DNA of 64,000 nt from NCBI GenBank assembly GCA_040004035.1, contig JAMPLN010000015.1; one strand, given 5' to 3'. Positions 8,443 to 17,417 of the stretch are shown one piece after another (the stretch's first letter is position 1; each line of letters begins with the position of its first letter). The stretch comes from Microcoleus vaginatus_C. GTDB lineage: Bacteria; Cyanobacteriota; Cyanobacteriia; Cyanobacteriales; Microcoleaceae. The position numbers and the translations under genes were made by a program. Below the pieces are notes generated by a model, which did not search any database, was not told the DNA's origin, and saw only the letters and a list, made by a program, of their open reading frames with translations.

Positions 8443-9689
8443 GCCTCAATTCACCCTCGATCGTGGGTACTGTAATTGCTGTTCAGGCTAACTTCTACCA
8501 AGTGAGGTTAGATCCCGAAGTCTCCATTGATGGGAAAAATGCTCCCCTCGCTGATTCTCCGATTCTCCTGTGTACTCGCCGCACTCGACTGAAAAAAATT
8601 GGTCAACAGGTGATGGTGGGCGATCGCGTGGTGGTAGACGAACCGGACTGGACTGACCGCCGAGGTGCAATTTCTGAAGTCTTCCCGCGCCAAACAGAAC
8701 TCAACCGCCCGCCTGTCGCTAATGCCGATCGCATTCTCCTTGTTTTTGCCCTTGCTGAACCAGACTTAGATCCGGCATCATTAACTCGGTTTTTAGTCAA
8801 GGCCGAATCTACAGGTTTAGAAGTGAGTTTGTGCCTGAACAAATGCGATTTGGTCACGCCCGATGAGTTGGAACAGTGGCGCGATCGGCTTTCCGGCTGG
8901 GGCTACGAACCAATGTTTATTAGTGTCCGCAGCGGTGCAGGAGTTCAGCAAGCCCCCGCTAATGCTCAAAATGAAATTTCTGGGTCAGAACCCTGTTTCC
9001 ATGACTTAGTGGAAAAAATAGAGCCATCTCTGATGAGTTATGAGGATAACCCCCAAGTTCCAAATTTGGTCAAGCCGTTACATCCGTTAAACCCCGTACA
9101 TAGCCCGTTGCCGAACTTGCTTCTAGACCACCTGCAAGGGAAAATAACGGTAATTTGTGGCCCTTCTGGGGTTGGCAAGTCCAGCTTGATCAACCAACTG
9201 ATCCCGGCCCTGAACCTACGAGTGAACGCTGTTTCCGGCAAACTCGGTCGCGGGCGCCATACGACTCGCCACGTCGAACTATTTGAACTCCCCGGCGGCG
9301 GACTTTTGGCCGATACTCCGGGCTTTAATCAGCCGGCTCTCGAATGCGATCCGTCCGAGTTAGCTGCATATTTCCCAGAAGCGCGCCAGAGGCTGGCTTT
9401 GGGTAGCTGCCAGTTTAGCGACTGTTCGCACCGAGACGAGCCTAACTGTGTGGTGCGGGGAGGTTGGGAGCGCTATGAGTATTACTTGCAGTTTCTCGAA
9501 GAGGCGATCGTCCGCCAACAAGCTCTGCAAAACTCCAGCAGCGCCGAGGCGAGTTTGAAGCAGCAAACCAAGTCGGATGGTACGCAGCATTACGAACCGA
9601 AGCTGCAAACTAAAAAATATCGCCGCTCTTCCCGCCGCCTTCAACACCAGTCTCTCCAAGATATGTGTCAAGACTTAGAGGAATTGTGA
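8439..9689 (+). CDS. rsgA: Ribosome biogenesis GTPase RsgA
   Basis: Circularly permuted GTPase that checks late 30S subunit maturation. An N-terminal OB-fold (about residues 1-85) is followed by the permuted GTPase motifs: NKCDL (G4, about residue 130), GPSGVGKSSL (G1/P-loop, about 241) and DTPG (G3, about 292). The C-terminal zinc-binding region contains C..SDCSH..EPNC. About 50 residues beyond the zinc domain are Ser/Gln/Lys-rich. At 416 aa it is somewhat longer than E. coli RsgA. It overlaps the TusA-like gene by 4 bases. Family assignment is secure. Confidence 0.95.
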   Translation: MSLNSPSIVGTVIAVQANFYQVRLDPEVSIDGKNAPLADSPILLCTRRTRLKKIGQQVMVGDRVVVDEPDWTDRRGAISEVFPRQTELNRPPVANADRILLVFALAEPDLDPASLTRFLVKAESTGLEVSLCLNKCDLVTPDELEQWRDRLSGWGYEPMFISVRSGAGVQQAPANAQNEISGSEPCFHDLVEKIEPSLMSYEDNPQVPNLVKPLHPLNPVHSPLPNLLLDHLQGKITVICGPSGVGKSSLINQLIPALNLRVNAVSGKLGRGRHTTRHVELFELPGGGLLADTPGFNQPALECDPSELAAYFPEARQRLALGSCQFSDCSHRDEPNCVVRGGWERYEYYLQFLEEAIVRQQALQNSSSAEASLKQQTKSDGTQHYEPKLQTKKYRRSSRRLQHQSLQDMCQDLEEL

Positions 9690-9733
9690 GGAAGTCGCCG
9701 CCCATCGCCCGTAAGCACTAGACAACAGTACCA

Positions 9734-9835
9734 AGACTTACCCAGAAACCGGGTTTCCTCGACGAAAATACTTTGTTGCACCCCGATGCCCCCTTCGCAA
9801 AACCGGCTTTCTTTAGTGGCGAGTGCGTAAGTCCT
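9734..9835. mobile_element. MITE-like dispersed repeat, copy A
   Basis: About 102 bp bounded by imperfect inverted ends: AGACTTAC on the left, and GTGCGTAAGTCCT on the right, whose complement begins AGGACTTACGCAC. Internal GAAACCGGGTTTC and AAACCGGCTTTC blocks are present. Related copies lie at 37688-37797, 33629-33712 and 55277-55312. It has no coding capacity and resembles a non-autonomous element. Confidence 0.65.
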
Positions 9836-9930
9836 GAGTACATTAATAGCTAAAATTAAATGGCCTTAGATTTGTTAAAAAAAGTAGAACAGAAGCAAAA
9901 GTTAGCGGGTACTGCAGGAGCAAAAATATT

Positions 9931-10716
9931 GTGAATATTCAAGAACTGTTTCAAAAAGGCGGCCCCGCCATGTGGCCCCTGTTGCTGTTATCGATTTTAT
10001 CTTTGAGTACAATTATCGAGCGCTTGTGGTTTTGGGCAAGCCTCCTGAGCAAAGAAAAGCAGATAGTGAACCGCATTCTGGAAGCGGCTCGCAGCGATTG
10101 GGGGGCGGCTAACGAGATTGCCAGACAAGCTAACCGACAGCCGATCGGGCGATTTCTTTCTGCACCCCTGCGGCTCTACAATCCCGAACCAGATTTATTT
10201 CGACTCGCACTCGAAGCTGCAGCCGATGAAGAGTTGGCTTCGATGCGTCGCGGTGACAAAATCTTAGAAGCTACGATCGCTCTAGCCCCTTTGCTGGGCT
10301 TGCTGGGAACAGTTCTGGGCTTGATTAACTCGCTCAGTTCTATCCGTCTGGGCGACATCGGCACGGCGGCAACAACTGGCGTAACTTTGGGGATTAGCGA
10401 GGCGCTGATCACGACTGCTACTGGGATGGTAGTAGCAATTTTTACCTTGGTGTTTTATCGGATATTTCAAGCTTTTTTGTTCAACCAGGCAAAAATATTT
10501 CGCAAAGCTGGAAATGAACTGGAATTGCTGTACAGGCAATACTGGCCTGCAGCTAATGCTAAGGGTCGATTGCCCGGTGCAGAATACAGCAATTCTTCTT
10601 TTGGTGCAGATGGTTTGAACAGGCGTTCTCTCAATTCTCAAGATGAGCGAGAACGGAATCGGGAGCCAAAATTGAAAGGTTCCGATCCGGCGGAAGATTC
10701 ACCTTCTAATAATTAG
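9931..10716 (+). CDS. exbB: MotA/TolQ/ExbB-type proton channel protein
   Basis: Inner-membrane proton channel subunit that works with the ExbD-like protein next door to energise outer-membrane transport or surface machinery. Three membrane segments are visible: near residues 12-33, the conserved ALAPLLGLLGTVLGLINSLS at about 115-135, and TTGVTLGISEALITTATGMV...FTLVFY at about 148-178. The C-terminal tail is hydrophilic. The start is GTG, chosen because CAGGAG lies 10 bases upstream and the family N-terminus (FQKGGPAMWPLLLLS) follows. It is 15 bases before exbD, clearly an operon. The energised transporter is not in the window. Confidence 0.93.
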   Translation: MNIQELFQKGGPAMWPLLLLSILSLSTIIERLWFWASLLSKEKQIVNRILEAARSDWGAANEIARQANRQPIGRFLSAPLRLYNPEPDLFRLALEAAADEELASMRRGDKILEATIALAPLLGLLGTVLGLINSLSSIRLGDIGTAATTGVTLGISEALITTATGMVVAIFTLVFYRIFQAFLFNQAKIFRKAGNELELLYRQYWPAANAKGRLPGAEYSNSSFGADGLNRRSLNSQDERERNREPKLKGSDPAEDSPSNN

Positions 10717-10731
10717 AACCAAGGAGAACTG

Positions 10732-11454
10732 ATGAAGATTCACTTAGATACTCCTGCTGAAGAGGCTCGGATAGAACTGGTGCCTTTAATTGACGTGATC
10801 TTTTGCATTCTGACGTTTTTTCTGCTGGCGGCTTTGCAACTGACTCGCCAGCAAGCCATTAATGTCGATTTGCCTAAAGCGAAGACTGGACAAACGCAGA
10901 TGCGAGAGATGCTGATTGTCAGCATTGACGATTTCGGGCAAACTTATATCGACCAATTGCCTGTTAATTACCAACAGCTCGATCGAGTTTTAAAGAGTTT
11001 CCAAAGTAAAAATCCTACGGGTTTGATGGTGCTGTACGCTCCTCAAAATGCGAGATATGCCAAAGTTGTGGAGGTTTTAGACAAATTGAGAGAGGTAGGG
11101 GGCGATCGAGTTGCCCTGGCAACTCTTCCTAGTTCGGCTCCCTCGCCGCTGCCGAATCCCTCGGTTCCCAATTCTGGCATTCCTGTGGCACCTGCGATCG
11201 GCAATTCCGGTCAACCTCTGCCTTCTCCTGTGCCTCCTGGGCAGCAACAGTTCAATCAGTTTCAATCTCCTCTCCCGGCTCCCGGCCAGCAGCAGTTCAA
11301 TCCCAATCAGTTTCAATCTCCTCTCCCGGCTCCCCAGCAGCCTAGTAACTTTGGGGCAAATCAGGGCATTCCTCCTGTTTCGCCGACACCGGCTGCTCCC
11401 AATTTCAGACCCGGAATCGCCACTCCACCGCAGGATGGCGGGACCTCGAATTAG
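10732..11454 (+). CDS. exbD: ExbD/TolR-type biopolymer transport protein
   Basis: Single-pass periplasmic partner of ExbB. The N-terminus has the conserved Asp-containing membrane segment (IELVPLIDVIFCILTFFLLAAL, about residues 15-37), then a periplasmic domain to about residue 130. The last ~110 residues are a Pro/Gln/Asn-rich low-complexity tail with a duplicated block (FQSPLPAPGQQQFN / FQSPLPAPQQ), longer than in typical ExbD. A strong AAGGAG sits 6 bases before the ATG. The tail may span or bind cell-wall material (inference). Confidence 0.92.
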   Translation: MKIHLDTPAEEARIELVPLIDVIFCILTFFLLAALQLTRQQAINVDLPKAKTGQTQMREMLIVSIDDFGQTYIDQLPVNYQQLDRVLKSFQSKNPTGLMVLYAPQNARYAKVVEVLDKLREVGGDRVALATLPSSAPSPLPNPSVPNSGIPVAPAIGNSGQPLPSPVPPGQQQFNQFQSPLPAPGQQQFNPNQFQSPLPAPQQPSNFGANQGIPPVSPTPAAPNFRPGIATPPQDGGTSN

Positions 11455-11456
11455 TT

Positions 11457-11640
11457 AGAAGGAAGAAGGAAGAAGGAAGAAGGAAGAAGGGAGAACAGAG
11501 AAATAGAAATTCTCCGGCTCTCCCCATCTCCCGGTCTCCTCATCTTCCAATCTCCTCATCTTCTAATCTCCCCATCTTCCACTCTCCTCCTCTCCTCATC
11601 TTCTAATCTCCGCCTCTCCCCGTCTCCTCATTGCGGAGAG
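11457..11640. repeat. Heptamer repeat (AAGAAGG) and CT-rich low-complexity tract
   Basis: Immediately after exbD are about five copies of a 7-bp AAGAAGG unit. Then, at about 11505-11635, comes a CT-rich tract built on TCTCC and TCATCTT blocks with an approximate 7-bp period. No gene is encoded. The same heptamer recurs at 35991-36034, 57677-57728 and, inverted, inside the gene at 63700-63739. Confidence 0.85.
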
Positions 11641-11961
11641 AATCTCCGCCGGATTTGGTATAAACGGCTTCAATTCTTTTGGTTCGTACTGAGCCTTTTT
11701 TCTCTTGACAAGTAGATACACTTGTATATGCCTGCGGAAGGAACTTTTGCAGACATCTCGCCATCTCTATCCCTAAGTAAGGTATTTCTTAGGACAGATG
11801 GTAACTTTGTCAAATGATTGTTACCTTTTGTAATATAGACGAAAGCCAGATGGGCAATCGGGCATCCCGAAACCAACGGTCGATCGCTGAAACAACTTAC
11901 AAATCTGGTTAATCCAGGTGTTCACTTTTAAGTCACCTTTACTTACAGAGGAGTCAAAGTC
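11641..11961 (+). promoter_or_regulatory. Probable nblA promoter region
   Basis: This non-coding region precedes nblA. GGTAAC (11800-11805) and GTTACC (11820-11825) form a 6-bp inverted repeat with a 14-nt spacer. It is immediately upstream of TAATAT (11831-11836), a possible -10 box. A second small inverted repeat, CCTAAG...CTTAGG, lies at about 11772-11793. A perfect NtcA site (GTA-N8-TAC) was not found. The symmetric element could bind a stress regulator such as NtcA or an NblR-type protein (inference). A 68-codon antisense frame here is not supported. Confidence 0.4.
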
Positions 11962-12159
11962 ATGAGCCAACCAGCAGAATTGTCTTTGGAACAGCAATTT
12001 AGCCTGTGTTCCTTCAAAACACAGGTAAGTGACATGAGCCGTGAACAAGCTCAGGAGTTTTTGGTCAAGCTTTACGAGCAAATGATGCTACGAGAAACCA
12101 TGTACCGCCATTTTCTGAAACACCACTGGGGTTTAGAACCTAACCCAGGCGTTGAGTAA
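11962..12159 (+). CDS. nblA: Phycobilisome degradation protein NblA
   Basis: Small adaptor (65 aa) that binds phycobiliproteins and brings them to Clp protease during nitrogen, sulfur or light stress, causing bleaching. The family signature is unmistakable: LSLEQQFSLCSFKTQV, MSREQAQEFLVKLYEQMM, RETMYRHFLKHHWG. The ATG has GAGGAG nine bases upstream. It stands alone and is convergent with the minus-strand gene at 12593. Expression is expected to be starvation-induced. Confidence 0.96.
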   Translation: MSQPAELSLEQQFSLCSFKTQVSDMSREQAQEFLVKLYEQMMLRETMYRHFLKHHWGLEPNPGVE

Positions 12160-12592
12160 CCAAGAGTCGCAGTCGGCGACCTCCGTCTCTTACTCTCTTC
12201 CCTCAAGCGGAAAGGAGTTGGGGGTGATGGGGCGTCACTCGAAGGCAGAAGGTAGAAGACCTGTATAGAGACTTGAGGAAAATTTGACAATTCCTTTGTG
12301 GATTTCACTCGAATTGCGGAATCGAGCTAAGCAGTTTGTTGATCGACATCACCGCACACCGCAAATATAATTTATCGCGCCTAGACTCGAAAATTGGATA
12401 ACTCTTAATAATAAGTGTTAATTTTTTAACGCATTAAAATTTTTAACAATTCAATATATTTGTCTTTATTTGCAGCGGATGAGGTTTGACAACAATGGCG
12501 CTAGTCGGACATCTGAGCGCGACCTCCGACTAGCTAAACCTTCAATTTTCACATCAAACCCTAGAACTCGCAAATCAGGACTCTAGAAAGAG
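12160..12592. other. Non-coding gap after nblA with a 10-bp hairpin
   Basis: The gap between convergent genes contains no supported gene. GCTAGTCGGA (12500-12509) and TCCGACTAGC (12525-12534) form a perfect 10-bp stem with a 15-nt loop. It could act as a two-way terminator or be a dispersed palindrome. The rest is AT-rich from about 12370 to 12470. Confidence 0.55.
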
Positions 12593-13042
12593 TTATTCCC
12601 CTTGACGTTCGAGAGTTGCTTCCATTGTACTCGTCAAGTAATGACCAGACATGATACCGCTAGATTGGTAGTAGCGGTTGTCATCAACCCGGTGAAGGGT
12701 ATCAAAACCCGTCCGCCGCTGGCGTTCGTCTCCCAATACCCAATAACGCTGGACGATCGACTGGGGAGCAATCCAACCTTCGCCCTCGACGCGGGCGAGT
12801 TCGCTGTGTTGGAGTACAAAAGTATACTGCCGTTCATCGCTGTTGAGGTGTCCTCGATACTGCAAAATAATCTCTTCGCGATCGCCTCCAGGAAATACGA
12901 GCTTTGTCACCATACTGAACCAATCTGTTCGGTTCCAGCTCACTAAAGTTTTGCCTTTAACCGTAATTGGCACGCCATTGCGCTCAATCCAGCTTCCTTC
13001 GAGCGTCCATTGGCCAGATTCCATTAAAAACGTGTGAGCCAC
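12593..13042 (-). CDS. Conserved hypothetical protein beside anmK
   Basis: About 149 residues; I recall similar proteins in other cyanobacteria but no function. The sequence alternates beta-strand-like segments: WTLEGSWIERNGVPITVKGK, VSWNRTDWFSMVTKLVFP, EIILQYRGHL. This suggests a lipocalin- or FABP-like barrel (inference). The GTG at 13042 gives an N-terminus MAHTFLMESG that resembles homologues; the ATG at 13024 is the alternative. The longer frame to 13090 has a Cys/His-rich leader that looks non-native. It is downstream of anmK by about 80 bases, probably cotranscribed. Confidence 0.72.
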   Translation of the reverse strand: MAHTFLMESGQWTLEGSWIERNGVPITVKGKTLVSWNRTDWFSMVTKLVFPGGDREEIILQYRGHLNSDERQYTFVLQHSELARVEGEGWIAPQSIVQRYWVLGDERQRRTGFDTLHRVDDNRYYQSSGIMSGHYLTSTMEATLERQGE

Positions 13043-13122
13043 AGTGCTGTTCCTATGCTTTTCCTGCTGGCTACAATGCTGGTGCAACAACGCACAGCCG
13101 TTGTCCCTCAGACTCTATGCTA

Positions 13123-14325
13123 TCACGCCCAACTGTGCCAACAAGAGTTAATTTCTCCTAAAAGTACCGATGTCCGGGCACCAGTAACTTGAGGCAGATT
13201 GCCGGGAATGCCCCGAACCCGCCATGCGGCTAAAACCGCGAATGCGATCGCCTCTTTAAAATCTACATTCAAGCCTGCCTCAGAAGTAGTCACCACTTGC
13301 ACTGGATGCAATTGAGATTGCAATCGGCGTTTTAAGTAGAGATTGTGGCTGCCGCCCCCGCATAGTAAAACTCGATCGGGCATAGCCGGTAAAAAAGTTT
13401 GGTAACTGTGAACGATCGAGGCAACAGTCAGTTCTGTCAGAGTAGCCAGCACGTCAGCAGGACTGAGGTTGTAACCTTGGGCCTCGACCAAACACCTGTC
13501 AAAATAGTCTACACCAAATAGCTCTCGCCCCGTTGATTTCGGCGGTGCTTGGCGGAAGAACTCTGATGCGAGCCAATCCTCGACTAAAGCTTGACAGGGA
13601 GTTCCCGATGCCGCCCAAGCTCCACCTTCGTCGATCGTCTTAGTGCCGCCTGAGAAGTGCTGCACTGCCAAATCTAACAGGGAATTCGCCGGCCCTGTAT
13701 CCCAGCCCGATATGCCATCCCCAAGACTGAAAATCTCCGACTCGTCATTGTTTCCCCCTTTTCCTCTTGCCGGAAGATAGGTAACATTGCCAATTCCCCC
13801 CAGATTTTGGATGCAGAGGCTGATGTTGGGTTCCGCCAGCAGGCAGGCATCAACTATGGACACTAAGGGTGCTCCTTGACCCCCTGCAGCAATGTCTGCC
13901 GAGCGAAAGTTACTCACAGTAGTAATTCCTGTCAATTCCGCAATTAGCGCGCCCCGCCCGAGTTGCAAGCTGTAGCCCATTAACGCATCGGCGCTGTCTT
14001 TCTGGGCTTTCCCAGGAGGTCGGTGGTAGACGGTTTGACCGTGAGAGCCGATTAATTCGGCTTTATCATATTCTGCTTGAATTGTCAATGCTGCCGTGGC
14101 AAATTCTTGGGCGATGGCATCATCTAATTGGGCTAGTTCAGCCATTGACAAAGCTGAGCCACTGCAAACCGAGAGAATTTGCGATCGCAAATTAGCAGGA
14201 TAAGGGAAAGTCTTGCCAGCCACCAATTGCACTTTCAAGTCTGTTTGGGAACCGACCACATCCACCAAAGCAGCATCAATGCCATCCACCGACGTGCCGC
14301 TGATCAAACCGATAACGCGGGTCAT
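13123..14325 (-). CDS. anmK: Anhydro-N-acetylmuramic acid kinase
   Basis: Converts anhydro-MurNAc, a cell-wall turnover product, to MurNAc-6-phosphate using ATP and water. The N-terminal GLISGTSVDGIDAALVD motif is diagnostic of AnmK. GSHGQTVYHRPP, the central IQNLGGIGNVTYLP and the late VLLCGGGSHNLYL segments also fit the sugar kinase/ASKHA fold. Its 400 aa are normal for the family. Other recycling enzymes are not adjacent. A 7-bp TTTTAGA repeat lies immediately upstream of the start. Confidence 0.95.
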   Translation of the reverse strand: MTRVIGLISGTSVDGIDAALVDVVGSQTDLKVQLVAGKTFPYPANLRSQILSVCSGSALSMAELAQLDDAIAQEFATAALTIQAEYDKAELIGSHGQTVYHRPPGKAQKDSADALMGYSLQLGRGALIAELTGITTVSNFRSADIAAGGQGAPLVSIVDACLLAEPNISLCIQNLGGIGNVTYLPARGKGGNNDESEIFSLGDGISGWDTGPANSLLDLAVQHFSGGTKTIDEGGAWAASGTPCQALVEDWLASEFFRQAPPKSTGRELFGVDYFDRCLVEAQGYNLSPADVLATLTELTVASIVHSYQTFLPAMPDRVLLCGGGSHNLYLKRRLQSQLHPVQVVTTSEAGLNVDFKEAIAFAVLAAWRVRGIPGNLPQVTGARTSVLLGEINSCWHSWA

Positions 14326-14329
14326 TCAA

Positions 14330-14366
14330 TTTTAGATTTTAGATTTTAGATTTTTCGATTTTAGAT
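14330..14366. repeat. Heptamer repeat TTTTAGA upstream of anmK
   Basis: Three perfect copies of TTTTAGA, then a variant (TTTTTCGA) and one more copy, occupy the short gap between anmK and the PP2C gene. The 7-bp period matches other heptamer repeats in the window although the sequence differs. Confidence 0.8.
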
Positions 14367-14393
14367 AGCCGGGTGCGATCGGGCGATCGAATA

Positions 14394-15146
14394 TTATTTG
14401 AGGTCAATCGTCACAATCACCACAGTAATATTATCGCGTCCCCCTTTCTCCTTAGCTGCTTGAATCAAAGCAGTTGCAGCGCCCTCGCAGGCGCGAATCG
14501 ACTTCAGAGGCGAAGCAATCAATGGATCGGAAAGTTCTTCAGTCAAGCCATCGCTGCAGAGCAGCAAGCGATCCCCAGGCTGCACGTCCACCGGCAAAAT
14601 ATCTATCTCCCGCAAATCATCGCGGCCCAAACACTGGGACAAAACGTGACGCCAAGGATGAGTGCGAGCCTGGTCAGGAGTTAGAGCCTTTCTTTTCACA
14701 GCCTGAGCCACCCAAGTCTGGTCTTCAGTAATCTGCTCCAAACGAGAGCCGTGCAGTCGGTACAAGCGAGAGTCCCCGATATTAGCGCACCAGGGTCGGC
14801 CCTCATCCCTAAACATTAGAACCACCGCCGTAGTTCCCATATCAGCACGCTCCGGGTGGTCGAGCTGATCCGTCAAAATTGCTTGATTGGCAATTAAAAA
14901 AGCCTTTTCCAACAACAGCGGAGAATCCTCTGGCCCTTCCCAATGTTCGAGCAAATAAGATTGAATCGCCTGAGTCGCAATCCGGCTGGCTTCTTGACCT
15001 CCGGCGTGTCCTCCCATTCCATCGGCCACTATGAAAAATCGCCCGTCAGAGTCTATGTAGTACGAATCCTGATTTACGGAACGAACTAGCCCTGTGTCTG
15101 TCTTACCTGCGAAAGAGCGTTTCATAGATTGGGTGATTGGACTCAT
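14394..15146 (-). CDS. PP2C-type serine/threonine protein phosphatase
   Basis: Metal-dependent (Mn/Mg) phosphatase of the PPM family that reverses Ser/Thr phosphorylation in the cytoplasm. Visible motifs are RSVNQDS, VADGMGGHAGG (metal-binding Asp/Gly), NIGDSRLYRL, LLLCSDGLTEEL and GGRDNITVVIV, in the normal order for bacterial PP2C such as PphA/PrpC. An ATG at 15125 (MKRSFAGKTDTG) may be the true start. A Ser/Thr kinase lies 3 kb away on the same strand, but any partnership is only a possibility. Confidence 0.93.
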   Translation of the reverse strand: MSPITQSMKRSFAGKTDTGLVRSVNQDSYYIDSDGRFFIVADGMGGHAGGQEASRIATQAIQSYLLEHWEGPEDSPLLLEKAFLIANQAILTDQLDHPERADMGTTAVVLMFRDEGRPWCANIGDSRLYRLHGSRLEQITEDQTWVAQAVKRKALTPDQARTHPWRHVLSQCLGRDDLREIDILPVDVQPGDRLLLCSDGLTEELSDPLIASPLKSIRACEGAATALIQAAKEKGGRDNITVVIVTIDLK

Positions 15147-15539
15147 CGAACTTGAAAGCTTGATTTAATGGGGTGCGATTTTTTATTCCAAAACTTAAAT
15201 CCCGAACGGACTTGAAATTCTGCAGCCCGCGATCGCGAGTTTTGGAAAAATTGCACTTCCTTGACCTCATATTGTAGATCGTATGATGGTAATCCCATCT
15301 TAAAATTTCGGTAAATCCAGTAAATTCAGCAGCACGTGCAAAAAAAACTCGATTTCTACCCAAAATTAGAGGTTTCGCTGGCCACAAATCTAGGCAGCAA
15401 CTGGGCTTTTAGCCTTAAAGGGCGTAAATGTTGTAAATTTCAGCAATCTGTGGTCAGCCAGCCAAAACTTAACATTTGATGTCAAATTTTGGCTGGTGAG
15501 AAATCTCAAACCTGAAATTTCAAATCGCAAATTGCACAA
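15147..15539. other. Non-coding gap between PP2C and ABC1 kinase genes
   Basis: This ~390-base gap holds no supported gene; a minus-strand frame running into it from the PP2C start shows no family motif. It must contain the PP2C promoter. TTTTGGCTGG and related short words recur near 15460-15500 without clear symmetry. Confidence 0.5.
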
Positions 15540-17318
15540 TTATGACATCCTGTCTAAACGATCGATCCGCTTGAACAAACGCAGCATAGCAAACCCTGCA
15601 CCCGCCGCCAGCACGGCCACAGCGACAGCCGGCCAGACTTGATTGCTGACAAACAAAATTGTCGCCGACAAAGTAAAAGCACTCATCAGCAAAGCATAAT
15701 TCGTGCCCATTTGAGCGCTGCTCATGCGACGGAGCAAGCGCTCTGTTTCTGCAGAACGGACGCGAATCCGCAAATCTCCCTGTTCGAGTTTATCAATAGT
15801 CTCCTCAATCCGGCGGGGCAAACCCAAAGCACTCGAACTCACCTGAGCCGCCTGACGGCCGATTTCGTTAAAAATGCTGCTACTTGTATCATGGCCATTT
15901 CCATTAGTCATAAGCTGCATGGCAAAAGGTTGTGCCACCTCCATAAAGTTGAACTCGGGATCTAAGCCTCGGCCCACCCCTTCGATGGTGGAAAAAGCGC
16001 GCATTACAAAAGTAAAAGTCGCTGGGAAGCGAAAAGGTTGGTTGTAGGCAATATCGTAAAGGTCGTCGGTAATCGCGCTCACAGACTGATTTTCAAAAGG
16101 CTTGTCCATGAAATTGTCCAGCATATACTGGATGCTGCGGCGCACCGGACTCATATCACCCGTAGGCACCAAAGCTCCCAAATTGATCAGAGAATCCATA
16201 ATCCGCTGTCCATCCTTGGAAGCAATGCCGTAGAGCGTCTCCATCAGTCCTTCGCGGACGTTCGACTGGATTTGCCCCATCATGCCAAAATCGTAGAAAA
16301 TCAGACAACCGTCAGCACTAACAGCGATGTTGCCGGGGTGTGGGTCAGCGTGGAAAAAGCCGTCGTTGAGCAACTGGCGCAAATAAGCTTTTGCCCCCAA
16401 CTGAGCGATTAATTTACGATCGATACCGGCCGCTTCCAAAGCTTCGTAGTGGCTGATTTTTATCCCTGGCAGGTATTCCAAAGTCAGCACTCGCGGAGCC
16501 GCGTACCGCCAATAAACCCTCGGCACCCGCACCCAGTCACAGTTGCTAAAATTGCGGCGAAAAGTATCAGCATTGCGGCCTTCATGGAGATAGTCAATTT
16601 CCAGCCACAGAATGCGACAGCATTCCTCATAAATCCCCATCCAATCTCGGCCGCGGCCCCACTTAGGATGGTTTTGAAAGTAGCGGGCAATTCCCTTAAG
16701 AATTTGCAAATCGATCTCGAACAGTTTCCGCAGTCCCGGTCGCTGCACCTTGACCACCACTTCCGGGCCCGAATGCAGTTGAGCTTTGTGTACCTGACCC
16801 AGACTGGCAGCAGCCAGGGGCACTGGGTCAAAGCTGCGGTAGAGTTCTTGAACTGTCTTGCCCAAATCTTGCTCAACAATTACCTCTAACTGCTCGTAGC
16901 TGAAAGCAGGGACTTTATCTTGCAGCTTAGAAAGTTCCTCCACAAACTCTGCGGGGAACAAGTCGGCGCGGGTGGAAAATAACTGCCCAACTTTAATGAA
17001 AGTTGGCCCCAAATCCAAGAGTGTTTCTCGAACCCAGATAGCTTGAAAGCGGCGTCGGGCAACTTTTTTTTCTTCAGTCACGCCTCCCCAGTAGCTCCAA
17101 TTTTTGCTGTCGAGCCAGAGGGAAGCCAGCCAGAGCAAGACAAAGGCCCAAATGTCGAAGAAGCGCCGCTTCCGGGAGTATTTTTCGCGATTCCAGCGAT
17201 AAGCTTTACTTTTGTAGGATTTACTAGCAGTTTTTGGCTCATCGGCTTCGCCAGTGTGCTTGGGGGAGCGCTGGCGATTAACAGAGTCATCAAGGAGAGC
17301 AGACACTTGGGTTCCCAA
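15540..17318 (-). CDS. ABC1/UbiB-family atypical kinase
   Basis: Member of the ABC1/ADCK/UbiB family, tied to quinone metabolism and membrane-associated regulation in plastids and cyanobacteria. Key features are the family-specific KxGQ motif (FIKVGQLFSTRADLFP), the Ala-rich nucleotide loop (LAAASLGQVHKAQ), the VVVKVQRPG lysine, the HADPHPGNIAV loop and DFG (FYDFGMMG). Two hydrophobic segments close the protein (about residues 530-575). The first ~50 residues are basic and Ser-rich. No ATG precedes the conserved part: the start must be TTG (17318) or GTG (17306), which is unusual. Exact substrate is unknown. Confidence 0.92.
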   Translation of the reverse strand: MGTQVSALLDDSVNRQRSPKHTGEADEPKTASKSYKSKAYRWNREKYSRKRRFFDIWAFVLLWLASLWLDSKNWSYWGGVTEEKKVARRRFQAIWVRETLLDLGPTFIKVGQLFSTRADLFPAEFVEELSKLQDKVPAFSYEQLEVIVEQDLGKTVQELYRSFDPVPLAAASLGQVHKAQLHSGPEVVVKVQRPGLRKLFEIDLQILKGIARYFQNHPKWGRGRDWMGIYEECCRILWLEIDYLHEGRNADTFRRNFSNCDWVRVPRVYWRYAAPRVLTLEYLPGIKISHYEALEAAGIDRKLIAQLGAKAYLRQLLNDGFFHADPHPGNIAVSADGCLIFYDFGMMGQIQSNVREGLMETLYGIASKDGQRIMDSLINLGALVPTGDMSPVRRSIQYMLDNFMDKPFENQSVSAITDDLYDIAYNQPFRFPATFTFVMRAFSTIEGVGRGLDPEFNFMEVAQPFAMQLMTNGNGHDTSSSIFNEIGRQAAQVSSSALGLPRRIEETIDKLEQGDLRIRVRSAETERLLRRMSSAQMGTNYALLMSAFTLSATILFVSNQVWPAVAVAVLAAGAGFAMLRLFKRIDRLDRMS

Positions 17319-17417
17319 ATTGCTTATTTTATGTTGTTGCTTTGATTGGAAGTAGGAGCGCAGGAGCGCAAAGCAATGCGCTCACGTAGTAAATAATAGT
17401 TGTGGTCGAATCGATCG

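Noticed and set aside
16449..16889. 146-codon plus-strand frame within the ABC1 kinase gene
   Set aside because: Overlaps kinase motifs on the opposite strand and lacks any motif of its own.
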